Origin: an uncultured bacterium
GTDB lineage: Bacteria > Desulfobacterota_D > UBA1144
Direction of reading: 5' to 3'
Assembly (NCBI GenBank): GCA_913050325.1
Contig: CAJWZP010000003.1
Span: 1-64,000, forward strand
Length of the DNA: 64,000 nucleotides
In this document: in pieces, positions 1-9,332 of the stretch
Numbering within the stretch: the stretch's first letter is position 1
Layout: each line of letters starts with the position of its first letter
Program-made: the position numbers and the translations under genes
Notes under the pieces: generated by a model
What the model was told of the DNA's origin: nothing
Databases searched by the model: none
Seen by the model: the letters and a program-made list of their open reading frames with translations, nothing else

Positions 1-36
1 TCTTCTGCAGGCTTAGCTTCTTCTGCAGGCTTAGCT
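1..36 (-). repeat. 18-bp tandem repeat in the rpsP tail
   Basis: Two perfect copies of an 18-bp unit (1-18 and 19-36) encode EAKPAE-type hexapeptides at the C-terminal end of S16. A partial third unit follows at 37-42. The array may extend beyond the left edge of the window. Confidence 0.85.
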
Positions 37-329
37 TCTTCTGTTTCTACTTGCTTTTTTGGTTTTCTTTTAGGTTTTGTACTTACAAGTTCACCATATT
101 TTTCAGGATCATAAAGTTTTAAAACCCTATTGCTAAGTTGAGCACCTTTATCTATCCAATTCTGAATTTTTTCTTTATCCAATTTAACACCACTAGGCTC
201 TTGTAAAGGATCATAGGTTCCTAGTATTTCTAAAAATTTTCCATCCCTTGGTGAACGAGAACTTATTGCAACAATTCTGTAAAAAGGTCTTTTCTTCCTT
301 CCCAATCTAGATAATCTTATTTTAACCAT
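1..329 (-). CDS. rpsP: 30S ribosomal protein S16, 3' end cut by the window edge
   Basis: Ribosomal protein S16, a component of the small subunit. The reverse strand reads MVKIRLSRLGRKKRPFYRIV at its start, the classic S16 N terminus, followed by the conserved segment ending EILGTYDP. The start ATG at 327-329 is preceded by a strong GGAGGAATT ribosome-binding site (330-338). The conserved domain (about 80 residues) is followed by a lysine-rich linker and an acidic/alanine/proline tail made of an 18-bp tandem repeat, which continues past base 1, so the C terminus is not seen. It lies 30 bp downstream of ffh on the same strand, and an ffh-rpsP pairing is common in bacteria. Confidence 0.95.
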   Translation of the reverse strand, partial: MVKIRLSRLGRKKRPFYRIVAISSRSPRDGKFLEILGTYDPLQEPSGVKLDKEKIQNWIDKGAQLSNRVLKLYDPEKYGELVSTKPKRKPKKQVETEEAKPAEEAKPAE

Positions 330-359
330 AATTCCTCCGTCACTTAATAATGATTAAAT

Positions 360-1691
360 TTATGAAAAATTCAATAAATTTTTAGAATTTTTTTTCATCT
401 TACCCATGTTCTTGCTCATTTTTTTCATTTGTAAAAATTTTTTTATAAGTGAGTTTATATCCTGAACTGCTGTACCACTTCCTTGAGCAATCCTTCTTCG
501 CCTACTACCATCCAAAATATTATGGTTTTCTCTCTCTTTTGGAGTCATTGAATCAATTATAGCAATAGTTTTTTTCATTTCATTATTTGCTTTTGCCATA
601 GCATCCTCATCTTGAGAAAATTTTCCCATTCCAGGAATCATAGAAATCGTATTTTTAAGTGATCCTATTTTATTCATAGAATTAATTGCACTTTTAAAAT
701 CGTTTAATGTAAAGTCATTATTTTTTATTTTTTTTGATAATCTTGCCGCTTCTTCTTCACTAACTGATTCTGATGCTTTTTCTACTAATGATACAACGTC
801 ACCCATTCCTAGTATCCTAGAAGCCATTCTATCGGAATGAAAAACTTCAAGTTTATCTAAAGTTTCACCCGACCCAAAGAATTTAATTGGCTTTTCGGTT
901 ATATATTTTGCAGATAATGCTGCACCACCTCTAGTATCGCCATCTAATTTAGTTAAAACTATTCCGTCAATTCCAATTTCATCGTTAAATGTTTTAGCAA
1001 CATTTAATGCTTCTTGACCCAACATAGAATCAATAACTAATAAAGTTTCATTGATTTGAATTTCTTTTTTAATTTCTTTTAGTTCATTTAACATTTCAGT
1101 GTCAATTTGAGTTCTACCAGCAGTATCAATTATAAGAGTGTCTGACCCTGAATTATATGCTTTTTCTTTCGACTTTTTACATGTGTCTATAACATTATTA
1201 TTTTCATTATTGATAAAGTTTATTTTTGCTTGTTTAGATAGAATTTCTAATTGTTCAATAGCTGCAGGTCTATATACATCTACTGAAACTAATGAAGGAT
1301 TTCTTTTTAATTTTTCTTTTAAATACTTTGCTAATTTTGCAGCAGTGGTGGTTTTACCTGAACCTTGAATACCAATAACTAATATTGTTGCAGGCGGTTT
1401 AACTTTTATATTTAATTCAGGTGATTTCTCTCCTAAAAGTTCTACGAGTTGATCATTAAATATTTTAATAAACTGCTCTGCAGGAGATACGCTATTTAAG
1501 ACATTTTGACCTATTGAATTTTCTTTTGTTTTATCTATTAAATCTTTTACAACTTTATAGTTAACATCAGCCTCTAAAAGACTTAATCTTATCTCTTTAA
1601 GAGCATCCTCAATATTATTATCACTAATTACAGAATTTCCACGTAATTTTTTAAAAGAAGAATTTATTTTTTCTGTAATTTTTTCAAACAT
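360..1691 (-). CDS. ffh: signal recognition particle GTPase Ffh (SRP54)
   Basis: GTPase that binds signal peptides of nascent membrane and secreted proteins and docks with FtsY. At 443 residues it has the usual length. An N-terminal helical bundle (about 1-85) precedes the G domain: G1 loop GIQGSGKTT at 107-115, DTAGR at 189-193, TKLDGD at 247-252. The methionine-rich M domain (about 325-443) contains the SGTAVQDIN segment of the RNA-binding region. Its partner SRP RNA lies at about 23586-23640 in this window. No Shine-Dalgarno sequence is visible before the ATG. Instead a TATAAT lies six bases upstream, suggesting a leaderless mRNA. Confidence 0.97.
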   Translation of the reverse strand: MFEKITEKINSSFKKLRGNSVISDNNIEDALKEIRLSLLEADVNYKVVKDLIDKTKENSIGQNVLNSVSPAEQFIKIFNDQLVELLGEKSPELNIKVKPPATILVIGIQGSGKTTTAAKLAKYLKEKLKRNPSLVSVDVYRPAAIEQLEILSKQAKINFINNENNNVIDTCKKSKEKAYNSGSDTLIIDTAGRTQIDTEMLNELKEIKKEIQINETLLVIDSMLGQEALNVAKTFNDEIGIDGIVLTKLDGDTRGGAALSAKYITEKPIKFFGSGETLDKLEVFHSDRMASRILGMGDVVSLVEKASESVSEEEAARLSKKIKNNDFTLNDFKSAINSMNKIGSLKNTISMIPGMGKFSQDEDAMAKANNEMKKTIAIIDSMTPKERENHNILDGSRRRRIAQGSGTAVQDINSLIKKFLQMKKMSKNMGKMKKNSKNLLNFS

Positions 1692-1697
1692 AAAAAG

Positions 1698-1703
1698 ATT
1701 ATA
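1698..1703 (-). promoter_or_regulatory. -10 element of a possible leaderless ffh promoter
   Basis: Reading the minus strand, TGTTATAATCTTTTTATG contains an extended -10 (TGnTATAAT) with only six bases between the hexamer and the ffh ATG. With normal spacing, transcription would begin at or next to the A of the start codon. No good -35 hexamer is visible, which fits an extended -10 promoter. This is inferred from sequence only. Confidence 0.5.
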
Positions 1704-1723
1704 ACATTATTAGATTACGCTTT

Positions 1724-4279
1724 TTAAGAATCTATCTCTTTATTATTTTCTTCTTTATTTTTATTAGAAATTTTTTCAATTTCAAATTTAGGAATAAATT
1801 TTTTATCTAAATAAACTTTAGCTTTAAAGAAAGGTCGCCTAGCAGTTTTCTTTTTAGATTTAAATTGTAATACAGATGTTTTTTCACCGGCAAAAATTTT
1901 CTTTGCTTCATCGATTGGTAAAGATTCTTTTTTTTGCTCCTCTTCATCATACGAATTAAGGTAAGGAGAAAGCATAAATTTGGATATTTTGTATTCACCC
2001 TTTTTACCAAAATAATAAAATTTTTCATCATGTCTTACTTCAGAGTTTACAAATTCATATGAACCTAGACTTTCTAATGAATTAAAGTCGAAATCTTTTT
2101 TTGCGTCATTTTGTCCCCAATCTAATTCGCACTTTCCTGAATTAGTAAAAACCAAAAAAGCATCATAGAAAGTCCCAAATCTCCTATTAACAAAACCATT
2201 TAATTTCCCAATTTTTCCTTCTTTACCATCAAATGATTTTACTAATTCAATTACTTCATCCTTAGATATAGGTCTTCCGGACATGACCTTACTAATATTG
2301 AAAGATTCATCAGGTTTATCTGTTGTATATCTATTAAATGTTTCCATAATGGGCAATCCTGTTATAGGGCAGTCTATACCCAAAGGTTTAATAAACTTGT
2401 CTGTGTCAACATTAGTAACTTTAGCCCTTTGTATTATTTCATCCCTAAACTGTTCAATCTCATTAATGAATTTCTCATATGAATAACCATTTTGCTCCAT
2501 ATTCTTTAATTTAAGTTCCCATTCTCCAGTTAAATTCGGAGAAGTTAATTTAGTAATTTCTAAAACATCTAAATCTTGTATTAGCTTCTTTCCTCTAATT
2601 GTAGACATTAAGCATTTTCTATCATTTTCATCTTCAGTTCTCATTATATAATTTTCTTTAATTAAATCTTCAATAGTTTGTGCACGAGTAGCTGGTGTAC
2701 CAAGCCCCTTATTTTTCATTAATTGAACTAATTCCTCATCTTCAATATCACTTCCTGCAGTTTCCATTGCTCTTAGCAGTGTTGAGTCGGTATATTTTGG
2801 TTTTGGGTTTGTTAAATGTTCTGTTTTATCAATTTTTATACATGTTGCTTCTTCATCATCTGAAATATTATTTAATATTGTTTCTTTTGTAGTACTATCC
2901 AGAACTTCTTTCCAACCTTTATCTATTAATATTTTTCCTCGGGTTCTGAAAGTATGACCATTTACAACAGTATCTCTTGTAGTTTCATCAGTAATTGTAG
3001 GTGGATAGAAAACCGCTAAGAATCTTTTTACGATTAGATCATAAATTTTTTCTTGTTGTTCGTTTAATTTACTTTTACTCGGGAAATTACTTGTTGGAAT
3101 TATAGCAAAGTGGTCACTTACTTTTGAAGAGTCAAATATTTTCTTATTATCTTTTTTAACTAATTTATTTTCAATTATATGATTTGAAAATTTTGAGTAT
3201 TTATCACCAATAGAATTGAGTAAATTTTCTACCTCTGTATTGTAATTATCTGGCAATCTTCTAGAATCAGTTCTAGGATATGTTATGAAACCCTCTCCTG
3301 ATATTGGCTGATAAAGACTCTGAGCAATTTTAAGTGTTGTACTTGCGGTAAAACCGAATCGACTATTAGATTCTCGCTGAAGAGTAGTTAAATCAAATAA
3401 AGGTTCAGAATATTCTTTTTTTTGTTTTTTTGATTCTGTTATAACACCAGTTTCACTATTACATTCTGAAATAATTTTATTTACAAGTTTCTCATCAAAT
3501 ATTCTATCGGATTTTCTTGTTCTTTTTATTTCATCATTCATTTGGGTATTATCAAAATTTGAATCAACATAATATCCCTCATAAGACCCAGAGTTAATAT
3601 TAAATTGAGCACTTATTTGAAAATATTTTTCTTTTATAAAGTTATCAATTTCATCATCTCTATTAACAATTATTGCAAGTGTAGGAGTTTTAACTCTTCC
3701 AATAACTTGTTTATTAAAACTTAAATTGTAGGTCCTACTTGACCAAGCAGTTACCGCCCTTGTACCATTCATACCGATTTTCCAATCTGCAATTGACCTG
3801 GCCAATGCTGCATTTGCTAACCCTTCATAATTATTTGAACTTTTTAGATTTTGAAATTCTTTAAGTATTTCATCTTTTGTCATTGACTGCAGCCATGCTC
3901 TAAAAAAAGGTTTATTTATTTTTAAAAAAGTCATTATTTGATTAAAAATTAATTCACCTTCTCTAGCAGCATCACATGCATTTACTATTGATGTAACATC
4001 ATCTCTTTTTGCTAATTTTTTTATTAAATCTAATCGTGGTTTTGTTCTTGGAATAGGACTTAGACCATCGGGACCGTTTAAAGGTAATGAATCAAGATCC
4101 CATTTTTTTTTAGGTTTATCATATTGTATTAGATGACCTTGTGCTGATGTTACTAAATACTTATCATTTTCAAAATAATCTAAGTTTTTTGATTTAATTT
4201 TTTTTACTGATAGCGCAGAGGCTATTAGATTTGCCACACTTGGTTTCTCTGCTACGATTAAATATTTACCGTTATCCAT
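1724..4279 (-). CDS. topB: type IA DNA topoisomerase, TopB (topoisomerase III) family
   Basis: Relaxes or decatenates DNA through a 5'-phosphotyrosine intermediate. The Toprim domain opens the protein (EKPSVANLIASAL from residue 11, DAAREGEL at 103-110). The catalytic tyrosine is Y334 in GFITYPRTDSR. At 851 residues it is longer than E. coli TopB (653). The extra C-terminal region carries two copies that look like the topoisomerase C-terminal repeat (around 690-735, beginning SGRPISKDEVIELVKSF, and around 785-830), a type seen in TopB-like enzymes of several phyla. No CxxC zinc fingers of the TopA type are visible. It lies 32 bp upstream of ffh on the same strand. Confidence 0.9.
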   Translation of the reverse strand: MDNGKYLIVAEKPSVANLIASALSVKKIKSKNLDYFENDKYLVTSAQGHLIQYDKPKKKWDLDSLPLNGPDGLSPIPRTKPRLDLIKKLAKRDDVTSIVNACDAAREGELIFNQIMTFLKINKPFFRAWLQSMTKDEILKEFQNLKSSNNYEGLANAALARSIADWKIGMNGTRAVTAWSSRTYNLSFNKQVIGRVKTPTLAIIVNRDDEIDNFIKEKYFQISAQFNINSGSYEGYYVDSNFDNTQMNDEIKRTRKSDRIFDEKLVNKIISECNSETGVITESKKQKKEYSEPLFDLTTLQRESNSRFGFTASTTLKIAQSLYQPISGEGFITYPRTDSRRLPDNYNTEVENLLNSIGDKYSKFSNHIIENKLVKKDNKKIFDSSKVSDHFAIIPTSNFPSKSKLNEQQEKIYDLIVKRFLAVFYPPTITDETTRDTVVNGHTFRTRGKILIDKGWKEVLDSTTKETILNNISDDEEATCIKIDKTEHLTNPKPKYTDSTLLRAMETAGSDIEDEELVQLMKNKGLGTPATRAQTIEDLIKENYIMRTEDENDRKCLMSTIRGKKLIQDLDVLEITKLTSPNLTGEWELKLKNMEQNGYSYEKFINEIEQFRDEIIQRAKVTNVDTDKFIKPLGIDCPITGLPIMETFNRYTTDKPDESFNISKVMSGRPISKDEVIELVKSFDGKEGKIGKLNGFVNRRFGTFYDAFLVFTNSGKCELDWGQNDAKKDFDFNSLESLGSYEFVNSEVRHDEKFYYFGKKGEYKISKFMLSPYLNSYDEEEQKKESLPIDEAKKIFAGEKTSVLQFKSKKKTARRPFFKAKVYLDKKFIPKFEIEKISNKNKEENNKEIDS

Positions 4280-4350
4280 AGAAACGCAAATTTAAATAAA
4301 TATGGCAATTATGTCAAATTATACTCAATCAAATATATACCTAACTAACT

Positions 4351-5331
4351 TTAATCATTAATATATTTTTTTTCTCTATACCACTCAATTATTTTTGATA
4401 ATATTTTCTTTGCATTCATATATTTAAAATTAAAATCATTACAAGATTTTGATGAATCAGCCATCGCACCAATCATAATTGCTTTGAGACCCTCAATTGG
4501 TAATTTAGGTCTTTGACGATTAAAAAATGAAAACAAATGTGATAAATAAGAAACTAAATATAATTTCCATTGAGGTGTTACAGAGTTCAATTTAGGAATT
4601 TGCATAATTTCACAAACATAATCAAAAACATCAGATATTCTGATATTTTCACCTACAATTACATATTTACTTTTTGGCTTGGATTTCATTGATTGAATCA
4701 TAATCTCTACGACATCATCAATGTGCACAAGAGGAATGTATGAATCAGGACAAAACTTTTCTTTAATTTTTTTATTTGCAATTCCAATGACTGTTTTCCC
4801 AAAAGTTTTAAAATCATTTGGGCCTGTTATTACACCGGGATTTAAAATAATTATTGGAAGACCTTTATCAACAAAAATATTTACTTCTTTTTCAGCATAA
4901 TATTTTGATTTACTATATGTGCTTTCAAAATCTTTTTTATGAACAGAATTCTCATCAGCCATAATTCCTTTTGGTTGCCGAATTGCCGCGACGCTACTGA
5001 CATGTATTATTTTTTTAACAGATGTTTTTTCTAATTCATTTAATAAATTAATTGTTCCATTAACATTTGTTTCAAAATAATCATTTTTATTTCTAAGCCA
5101 CCATGTTGCTATGTTACCAAGATGAAAAACGATATCCGCATTATTAAATTTATTTTTTATGGTATCAGGAAATCTTAAATCACCCAAAAAACAATCGTAG
5201 CCTCTCGATATATAGAAATCTAAATCAGTTTTATTTCGAACCAACAAAGTAACATTGTGTGATTCTTTTTTTAATCTTTCAATTAAAAAATTACCAACGT
5301 AACCAGTTGCTCCAGTCACAAAACAATTCAA
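4351..5331 (-). CDS. extended SDR: NAD-dependent epimerase/dehydratase
   Basis: NAD(P)-binding Rossmann oxidoreductase, 326 residues. The N terminus MNCFVTGATGYVGNF has the GxxGxxG nucleotide motif, and VSSVAA followed by YSKSKY supplies the Ser and YxxxK catalytic residues of extended short-chain dehydrogenases. Overall it resembles the dihydroflavonol-4-reductase / hopanoid HpnA / 3-beta-HSD-like group, but the substrate cannot be read from sequence. It starts 9 bp after a small unknown gene on the same strand and is probably cotranscribed with it. Confidence 0.85.
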   Translation of the reverse strand: MNCFVTGATGYVGNFLIERLKKESHNVTLLVRNKTDLDFYISRGYDCFLGDLRFPDTIKNKFNNADIVFHLGNIATWWLRNKNDYFETNVNGTINLLNELEKTSVKKIIHVSSVAAIRQPKGIMADENSVHKKDFESTYSKSKYYAEKEVNIFVDKGLPIIILNPGVITGPNDFKTFGKTVIGIANKKIKEKFCPDSYIPLVHIDDVVEIMIQSMKSKPKSKYVIVGENIRISDVFDYVCEIMQIPKLNSVTPQWKLYLVSYLSHLFSFFNRQRPKLPIEGLKAIMIGAMADSSKSCNDFNFKYMNAKKILSKIIEWYREKKYIND

Positions 5332-5340
5332 ATTAAACCT

Positions 5341-5757
5341 CTAAGGAACAATTATTTTCTTTTCTTCGTGAATGATCTTACCTTTTTCGCCTGCTTGCTC
5401 TTGTGATGCTTTTATTAAAGATAAAGCTCTTTCTTCAATTAATTTAAATAAATTAACTTGAAAGTCTTTATCAGGTGCACAAACTCTTGGTAATATGTGA
5501 CCTAAAGTTGCAAGCTGAACTAAAAATAAAACATTAGCTTTAACAGCTTCATCAGGAATATCTTCACCAGCGTTCTGTTTGAATTCTTTAGTGAAGAATG
5601 ATTCAAGTTCTTGAACTACTTCGGATAAATAATAAACCGGAGTTTTAGGTTGAGATTGAAGACCAGAATTAAAAGCTTGAGCTATTTGCATCCTTATAGT
5701 ATTTAGAAGTTGCTCCTCAGCACTTGGTTGAGGACTTTCTTTATTTTCGTCAGACAT
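5341..5757 (-). CDS. conserved-looking protein of unknown function (138 aa)
   Basis: I do not recognise this family. The protein is soluble, with a polar N terminus (MSDENKESPQPSAEEQ), a helical middle containing VVQELESFFTKEF and one cysteine in RVCAPDKDF, and a charged tail ending KKIIVP. There is no signal peptide or membrane segment. It is the first gene of a likely two-gene unit with the SDR epimerase and is divergent from the ThDP enzyme at 5815. Codon use matches the neighbours. A GGGG-containing stretch (TAAGGGGTATAAAATG on the minus strand) lies just upstream of the ATG. Confidence 0.75.
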   Translation of the reverse strand: MSDENKESPQPSAEEQLLNTIRMQIAQAFNSGLQSQPKTPVYYLSEVVQELESFFTKEFKQNAGEDIPDEAVKANVLFLVQLATLGHILPRVCAPDKDFQVNLFKLIEERALSLIKASQEQAGEKGKIIHEEKKIIVP

Positions 5758-5814
5758 TTTATACCCCTTATTTTTTTATAACAATATATTATACTGTTAT
5801 TTGGTATAAAGGAT

Positions 5815-7491
5815 ATGAATAATAAAGTTGAAGGCGGTTTTGCACTAGTAAAAACACTTAAGGATTTAGGTGTAAAAGATATTTTCACACTTGCTGGTGG
5901 ACACATAAATCCCATCTATAATGCATGTAAAGAATTAGGAATTAGATTAATTGACACCCATCATGAACAAGGAGCTTCTATGGCTGCTGACGCATATGGA
6001 AGGGTTACTAAAACACCTGGAATTTGTCTAATCACCGCAGGCCCTGGTCTCACCAATACAGTTACAGGTATGTCAGGTGCATTTTTATCAAATTCTCCAT
6101 GTATTTTTTTATCAGGTAAATCAGGGATTGAGGAAAATGATAGACTTCCACTTCAAGAGGTTGACCAAGAAGCAATGGTTAGACCTGTAACTAAATGGGC
6201 TAAAACAGTATATGATACAAAACGTATTCCTGAATACACAGCTAATGCATTCAAAATGGCATTAGCGGGTAGGCCTGGACCAGTTTATTTGGGCCTTCCA
6301 CATGAAGTTTTATATGAAAAAACTAATTTTAATGAATTTGATCAACCACAAACTAACTTTCCTTCTAATCCTGAAGTTTCAGATGAAGAAATAAATAAAA
6401 TAATTGATGCAATATCTTCTTGCTCCAGACCTCTAATAGTGGCAGGTAGTGGATCTTGGTATTCAAATTCTTCATCAGAAATTACAAGTTTTATAGAAAA
6501 TTTAAATGTTCCAATTTACACGTTAAATTTTGGAAGAGGTATTGTATCCGATTTACATCCAAATTGTTTAGGACAAGCAAGCCCATCAGCAATGAATGCT
6601 TTTAAAAGAGTTTCATCAGAAGCTGATTTAATTATATTACTGGGTGTAAGATTAAGTTTATACATAGGTTGGGGTAGAACATTTAATCCAGATGCAAAAG
6701 TGATACAAGTTGATATTGAACCTGAGGAAATTGGAAGAAATAGATTTGTAGATTTTCCGATTATTTCAGATGTAAATAAATTTTTAACAAAATTAAATTC
6801 TAATATTTCAGATACTAAAAATTTTAAAGATTGGATGAATTTAACCAGAGACTGGAAAGAGTTAGAATGGAAAGAAGTTGAAAAATTAAAATCTGATAAT
6901 TCAACTCCAATGCATGTTCTAAGAGTTGTTAATGCTGTTGAAGAAGCTCTGGGTGGAGAATGTATGATGTGTATTGATGGTGGAGATACACAAGCTTGGA
7001 CTGATTCATCCTATGTAATAAAAGAACCTGGAAACTATGTAAAGGGAGGACCTCTAGGTTGTATGGGAGTAGGAGTACCTTTTGCCATAGGATCTAAAGT
7101 AGCTTTTCCTAACAGACAAGTAGTTCTTATAAGCGGTGATGGAGCAGTTGGTATGAATCTTATGGAATTTGAATCTGCAGTTAGACACAACATTCCATTT
7201 TTATGTATTGTTTGTAATGATAAGTCCTGGGGAATGACTAAGCATCAACACTGGTTAAATTACGGTAAAGAAAATACTCCTACGGGCCATGAGATGCCAT
7301 TTATAAATTTTCATGAAATTGTTAAATCAATGGGTGGATATGGTGAGCTAGTTGAGAATCCTGAGGATTTAATTCCTGCAATTGAAAGATCAATCAAATC
7401 AGGTCTGCCATCTTTAATCAATGTTATTACTAATCCTGATGCAACTAGTGCTGCAACTCATGCAATAACCGCTATGATGACTCCAAAGTAA
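5815..7491 (+). CDS. ThDP-dependent enzyme, ILVBL / 2-hydroxyacyl-CoA lyase 2-like
   Basis: Thiamine-diphosphate enzyme of the acetolactate-synthase superfamily, 558 residues. The catalytic glutamate is E51 (HHEQGAS). The Mg-ThDP motif is intact, GDG at 441-443, followed by the NDKSWGM segment. The N-terminal run FTLAGGHINP ... TAGPGLTNTVT is much closer to animal ILVBL (HACL2, which cleaves 2-hydroxyacyl-CoAs in alpha-oxidation) than to anabolic acetolactate synthase. The real ilvN-ilvC cluster is elsewhere (47396-50511). Function as a 2-hydroxyacyl-CoA lyase is inference; a generic 2-oxoacid decarboxylase or a true AHAS are alternatives. GGAT four bases before ATG is a weak ribosome-binding site. 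Confidence 0.8.
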   Translation: MNNKVEGGFALVKTLKDLGVKDIFTLAGGHINPIYNACKELGIRLIDTHHEQGASMAADAYGRVTKTPGICLITAGPGLTNTVTGMSGAFLSNSPCIFLSGKSGIEENDRLPLQEVDQEAMVRPVTKWAKTVYDTKRIPEYTANAFKMALAGRPGPVYLGLPHEVLYEKTNFNEFDQPQTNFPSNPEVSDEEINKIIDAISSCSRPLIVAGSGSWYSNSSSEITSFIENLNVPIYTLNFGRGIVSDLHPNCLGQASPSAMNAFKRVSSEADLIILLGVRLSLYIGWGRTFNPDAKVIQVDIEPEEIGRNRFVDFPIISDVNKFLTKLNSNISDTKNFKDWMNLTRDWKELEWKEVEKLKSDNSTPMHVLRVVNAVEEALGGECMMCIDGGDTQAWTDSSYVIKEPGNYVKGGPLGCMGVGVPFAIGSKVAFPNRQVVLISGDGAVGMNLMEFESAVRHNIPFLCIVCNDKSWGMTKHQHWLNYGKENTPTGHEMPFINFHEIVKSMGGYGELVENPEDLIPAIERSIKSGLPSLINVITNPDATSAATHAITAMMTPK

Positions 7492-7524
7492 TAACAGATA
7501 TTGATATATTATTTCCTAAAAGAA

Positions 7525-9324
7525 TTATTCTTTATTTGACAAGACCGCCATAAAGGCTTCCTGAGGAATTTCTACATTACCAACATTTTTCATTCGCTTT
7601 TTACCTTTCTTTTGTTTATCTAGAAGTTTATTTTTTCTTGTTACATCTCCACCATAAAGTTTAGCAGTAACATCTTTTCTAAAAGCTTTAACAGTTTCTC
7701 TAGAAATTATTTTAGCTCCTATTGCGGCTTGAATAGCAATTTCAAATTGCTGACGTGGAATAAGCTCTTTTAATCTTTCTACAAGCTCTTTACCTCTGTA
7801 GTAAGAATTATCTTTATGTGTGATGAGTGATAAAGCATCAACTATTTCACCATTAATTAATATATCAAGTTTAACGAGATTGTTTACTTTTAATTCACTC
7901 TGCTCATAATCCATTGAACAATATCCTTTGGTTATCGATTTAACTTTATTATAAAAATCATAAATCATTTCTGACATAGGGAGTTCGTACTCTAAAACTG
8001 CTCTATCTTCAGATATAAAATTTATGTTTTTTTGTATTCCTCTTCTTTTTTCACAAATATCCAATAGTCCACCCAAATATTTTTTTGGAGTATAAAGACT
8101 TATGTTTACAAATGGTTCACTTATGGAATCAATTTGACTCCTATCAGGTAAAAGTTTTGGGTTATCAACTCTAATTATTTCAGAATTAGTTTTTTTAACC
8201 TCATAAACAACTGTCGGTGAAGTTATAATCAAAGATAAATCAAACTCCCTTTCCAGTCTTTCTTTAACAATTTCCATATGAAGTAAGCCCAGAAATCCAC
8301 ACCTAAAACCAAAACCTAATGCAGCGGAATTTTCTGGTTCATAATCTATAGAAGAATCATTTAGACTTATTTTTTCTAAAGATTCTTTTAGATTTTCGTA
8401 AAAATTTGAATCAACAGGATATAGCCCACAAAATACCATTGGCTTTATATCCTTAAATCCTTTTAATGGCGAAGTGGCAGGATCAGATGATATTGTTACC
8501 GTATCCCCAACTTTGGCATCACTAATTTTTTTAATTGATGCTGTTAAAAAACCTACTTCTCCGGAAGATAATAGATCAACATTTTTAGCCTCCGGACTGA
8601 AAACACCTAAATTTCTTATTTCATAGGTTTTGTCAGATGACATTAATTTAATCGTTTCTTTATTATTTATTTTTCCATCAAAAACTCTTATTAAGAGCAC
8701 TACACCTAAAAACGAATCAAACCAGCTATCAATGATTAACGCTCTAGTTTTATTTATTTGAGGCTTTTCTGGGGGAGGAATTTTGTTAATAATTTGGTCA
8801 AATATATCTTCAATTCCTTCACCAGTTTTAGCACTTACATAGAGTGCTTCACTACAATCAATTCCAACAGCATTTTCAATTTCCTCACAGACTTTTTCGG
8901 GATCTGCAGCAGGTAAATCAATTTTATTAATTATGGGTAGAATTTCTAAGCCCATATCAGCTGCCAAAAAGGCATGAGCAAGTGTTTGAGCTTCTACACC
9001 TTGTGCAGCATCAACTACAAGTAAAACTCCTTCACAAGCCATTAGACTTCTGGAAACTTCATAAGAAAAATCAACGTGTCCAGGTGTATCTATTAAATTG
9101 AAGATAAATTCTTCACCATTCTTAGATTTATAATTAATACGGACAGATTGAGCTTTTATTGTTATTCCTCTTTCACGTTCAATATCTAAGTTATCCAAAA
9201 ATTGATTTTGCATATTTCTTTTTGAAACTGTCTGAGTAATCTCAAGTATTCTATCAGCTAGAGTTGATTTTCCGTGGTCAATATGGGCAATTATACAAAA
9301 GTTTCTTATGTTACTTTGATTCAT
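7525..9324 (-). CDS. lepA: elongation factor 4 (LepA) GTPase
   Basis: Ribosomal GTPase that can back-translocate stalled ribosomes. 599 residues, the standard length. The N terminus has the translational-GTPase G1 motif AHIDHGKST (about 12-20), RERGITIK (switch I, about 50-57), DTPGHVDF and NKIDLPAADP. The LepA-specific C-terminal domain is present, including AKLYGGDVTRKNKLLDKQK and the end region GNVEIPQEAF. It lies 29 bp downstream of the DUF1015 gene, but has a TATAAT immediately upstream of its own ATG. Confidence 0.97.
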   Translation of the reverse strand: MNQSNIRNFCIIAHIDHGKSTLADRILEITQTVSKRNMQNQFLDNLDIERERGITIKAQSVRINYKSKNGEEFIFNLIDTPGHVDFSYEVSRSLMACEGVLLVVDAAQGVEAQTLAHAFLAADMGLEILPIINKIDLPAADPEKVCEEIENAVGIDCSEALYVSAKTGEGIEDIFDQIINKIPPPEKPQINKTRALIIDSWFDSFLGVVLLIRVFDGKINNKETIKLMSSDKTYEIRNLGVFSPEAKNVDLLSSGEVGFLTASIKKISDAKVGDTVTISSDPATSPLKGFKDIKPMVFCGLYPVDSNFYENLKESLEKISLNDSSIDYEPENSAALGFGFRCGFLGLLHMEIVKERLEREFDLSLIITSPTVVYEVKKTNSEIIRVDNPKLLPDRSQIDSISEPFVNISLYTPKKYLGGLLDICEKRRGIQKNINFISEDRAVLEYELPMSEMIYDFYNKVKSITKGYCSMDYEQSELKVNNLVKLDILINGEIVDALSLITHKDNSYYRGKELVERLKELIPRQQFEIAIQAAIGAKIISRETVKAFRKDVTAKLYGGDVTRKNKLLDKQKKGKKRMKNVGNVEIPQEAFMAVLSNKE

Positions 9325-9332
9325 ATGAAAAA

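Noticed and set aside
7492-7524. Terminator between the ThDP gene and lepA
   Set aside because: The AAGAAT/ATTCTT palindrome has almost no loop and no T-run.
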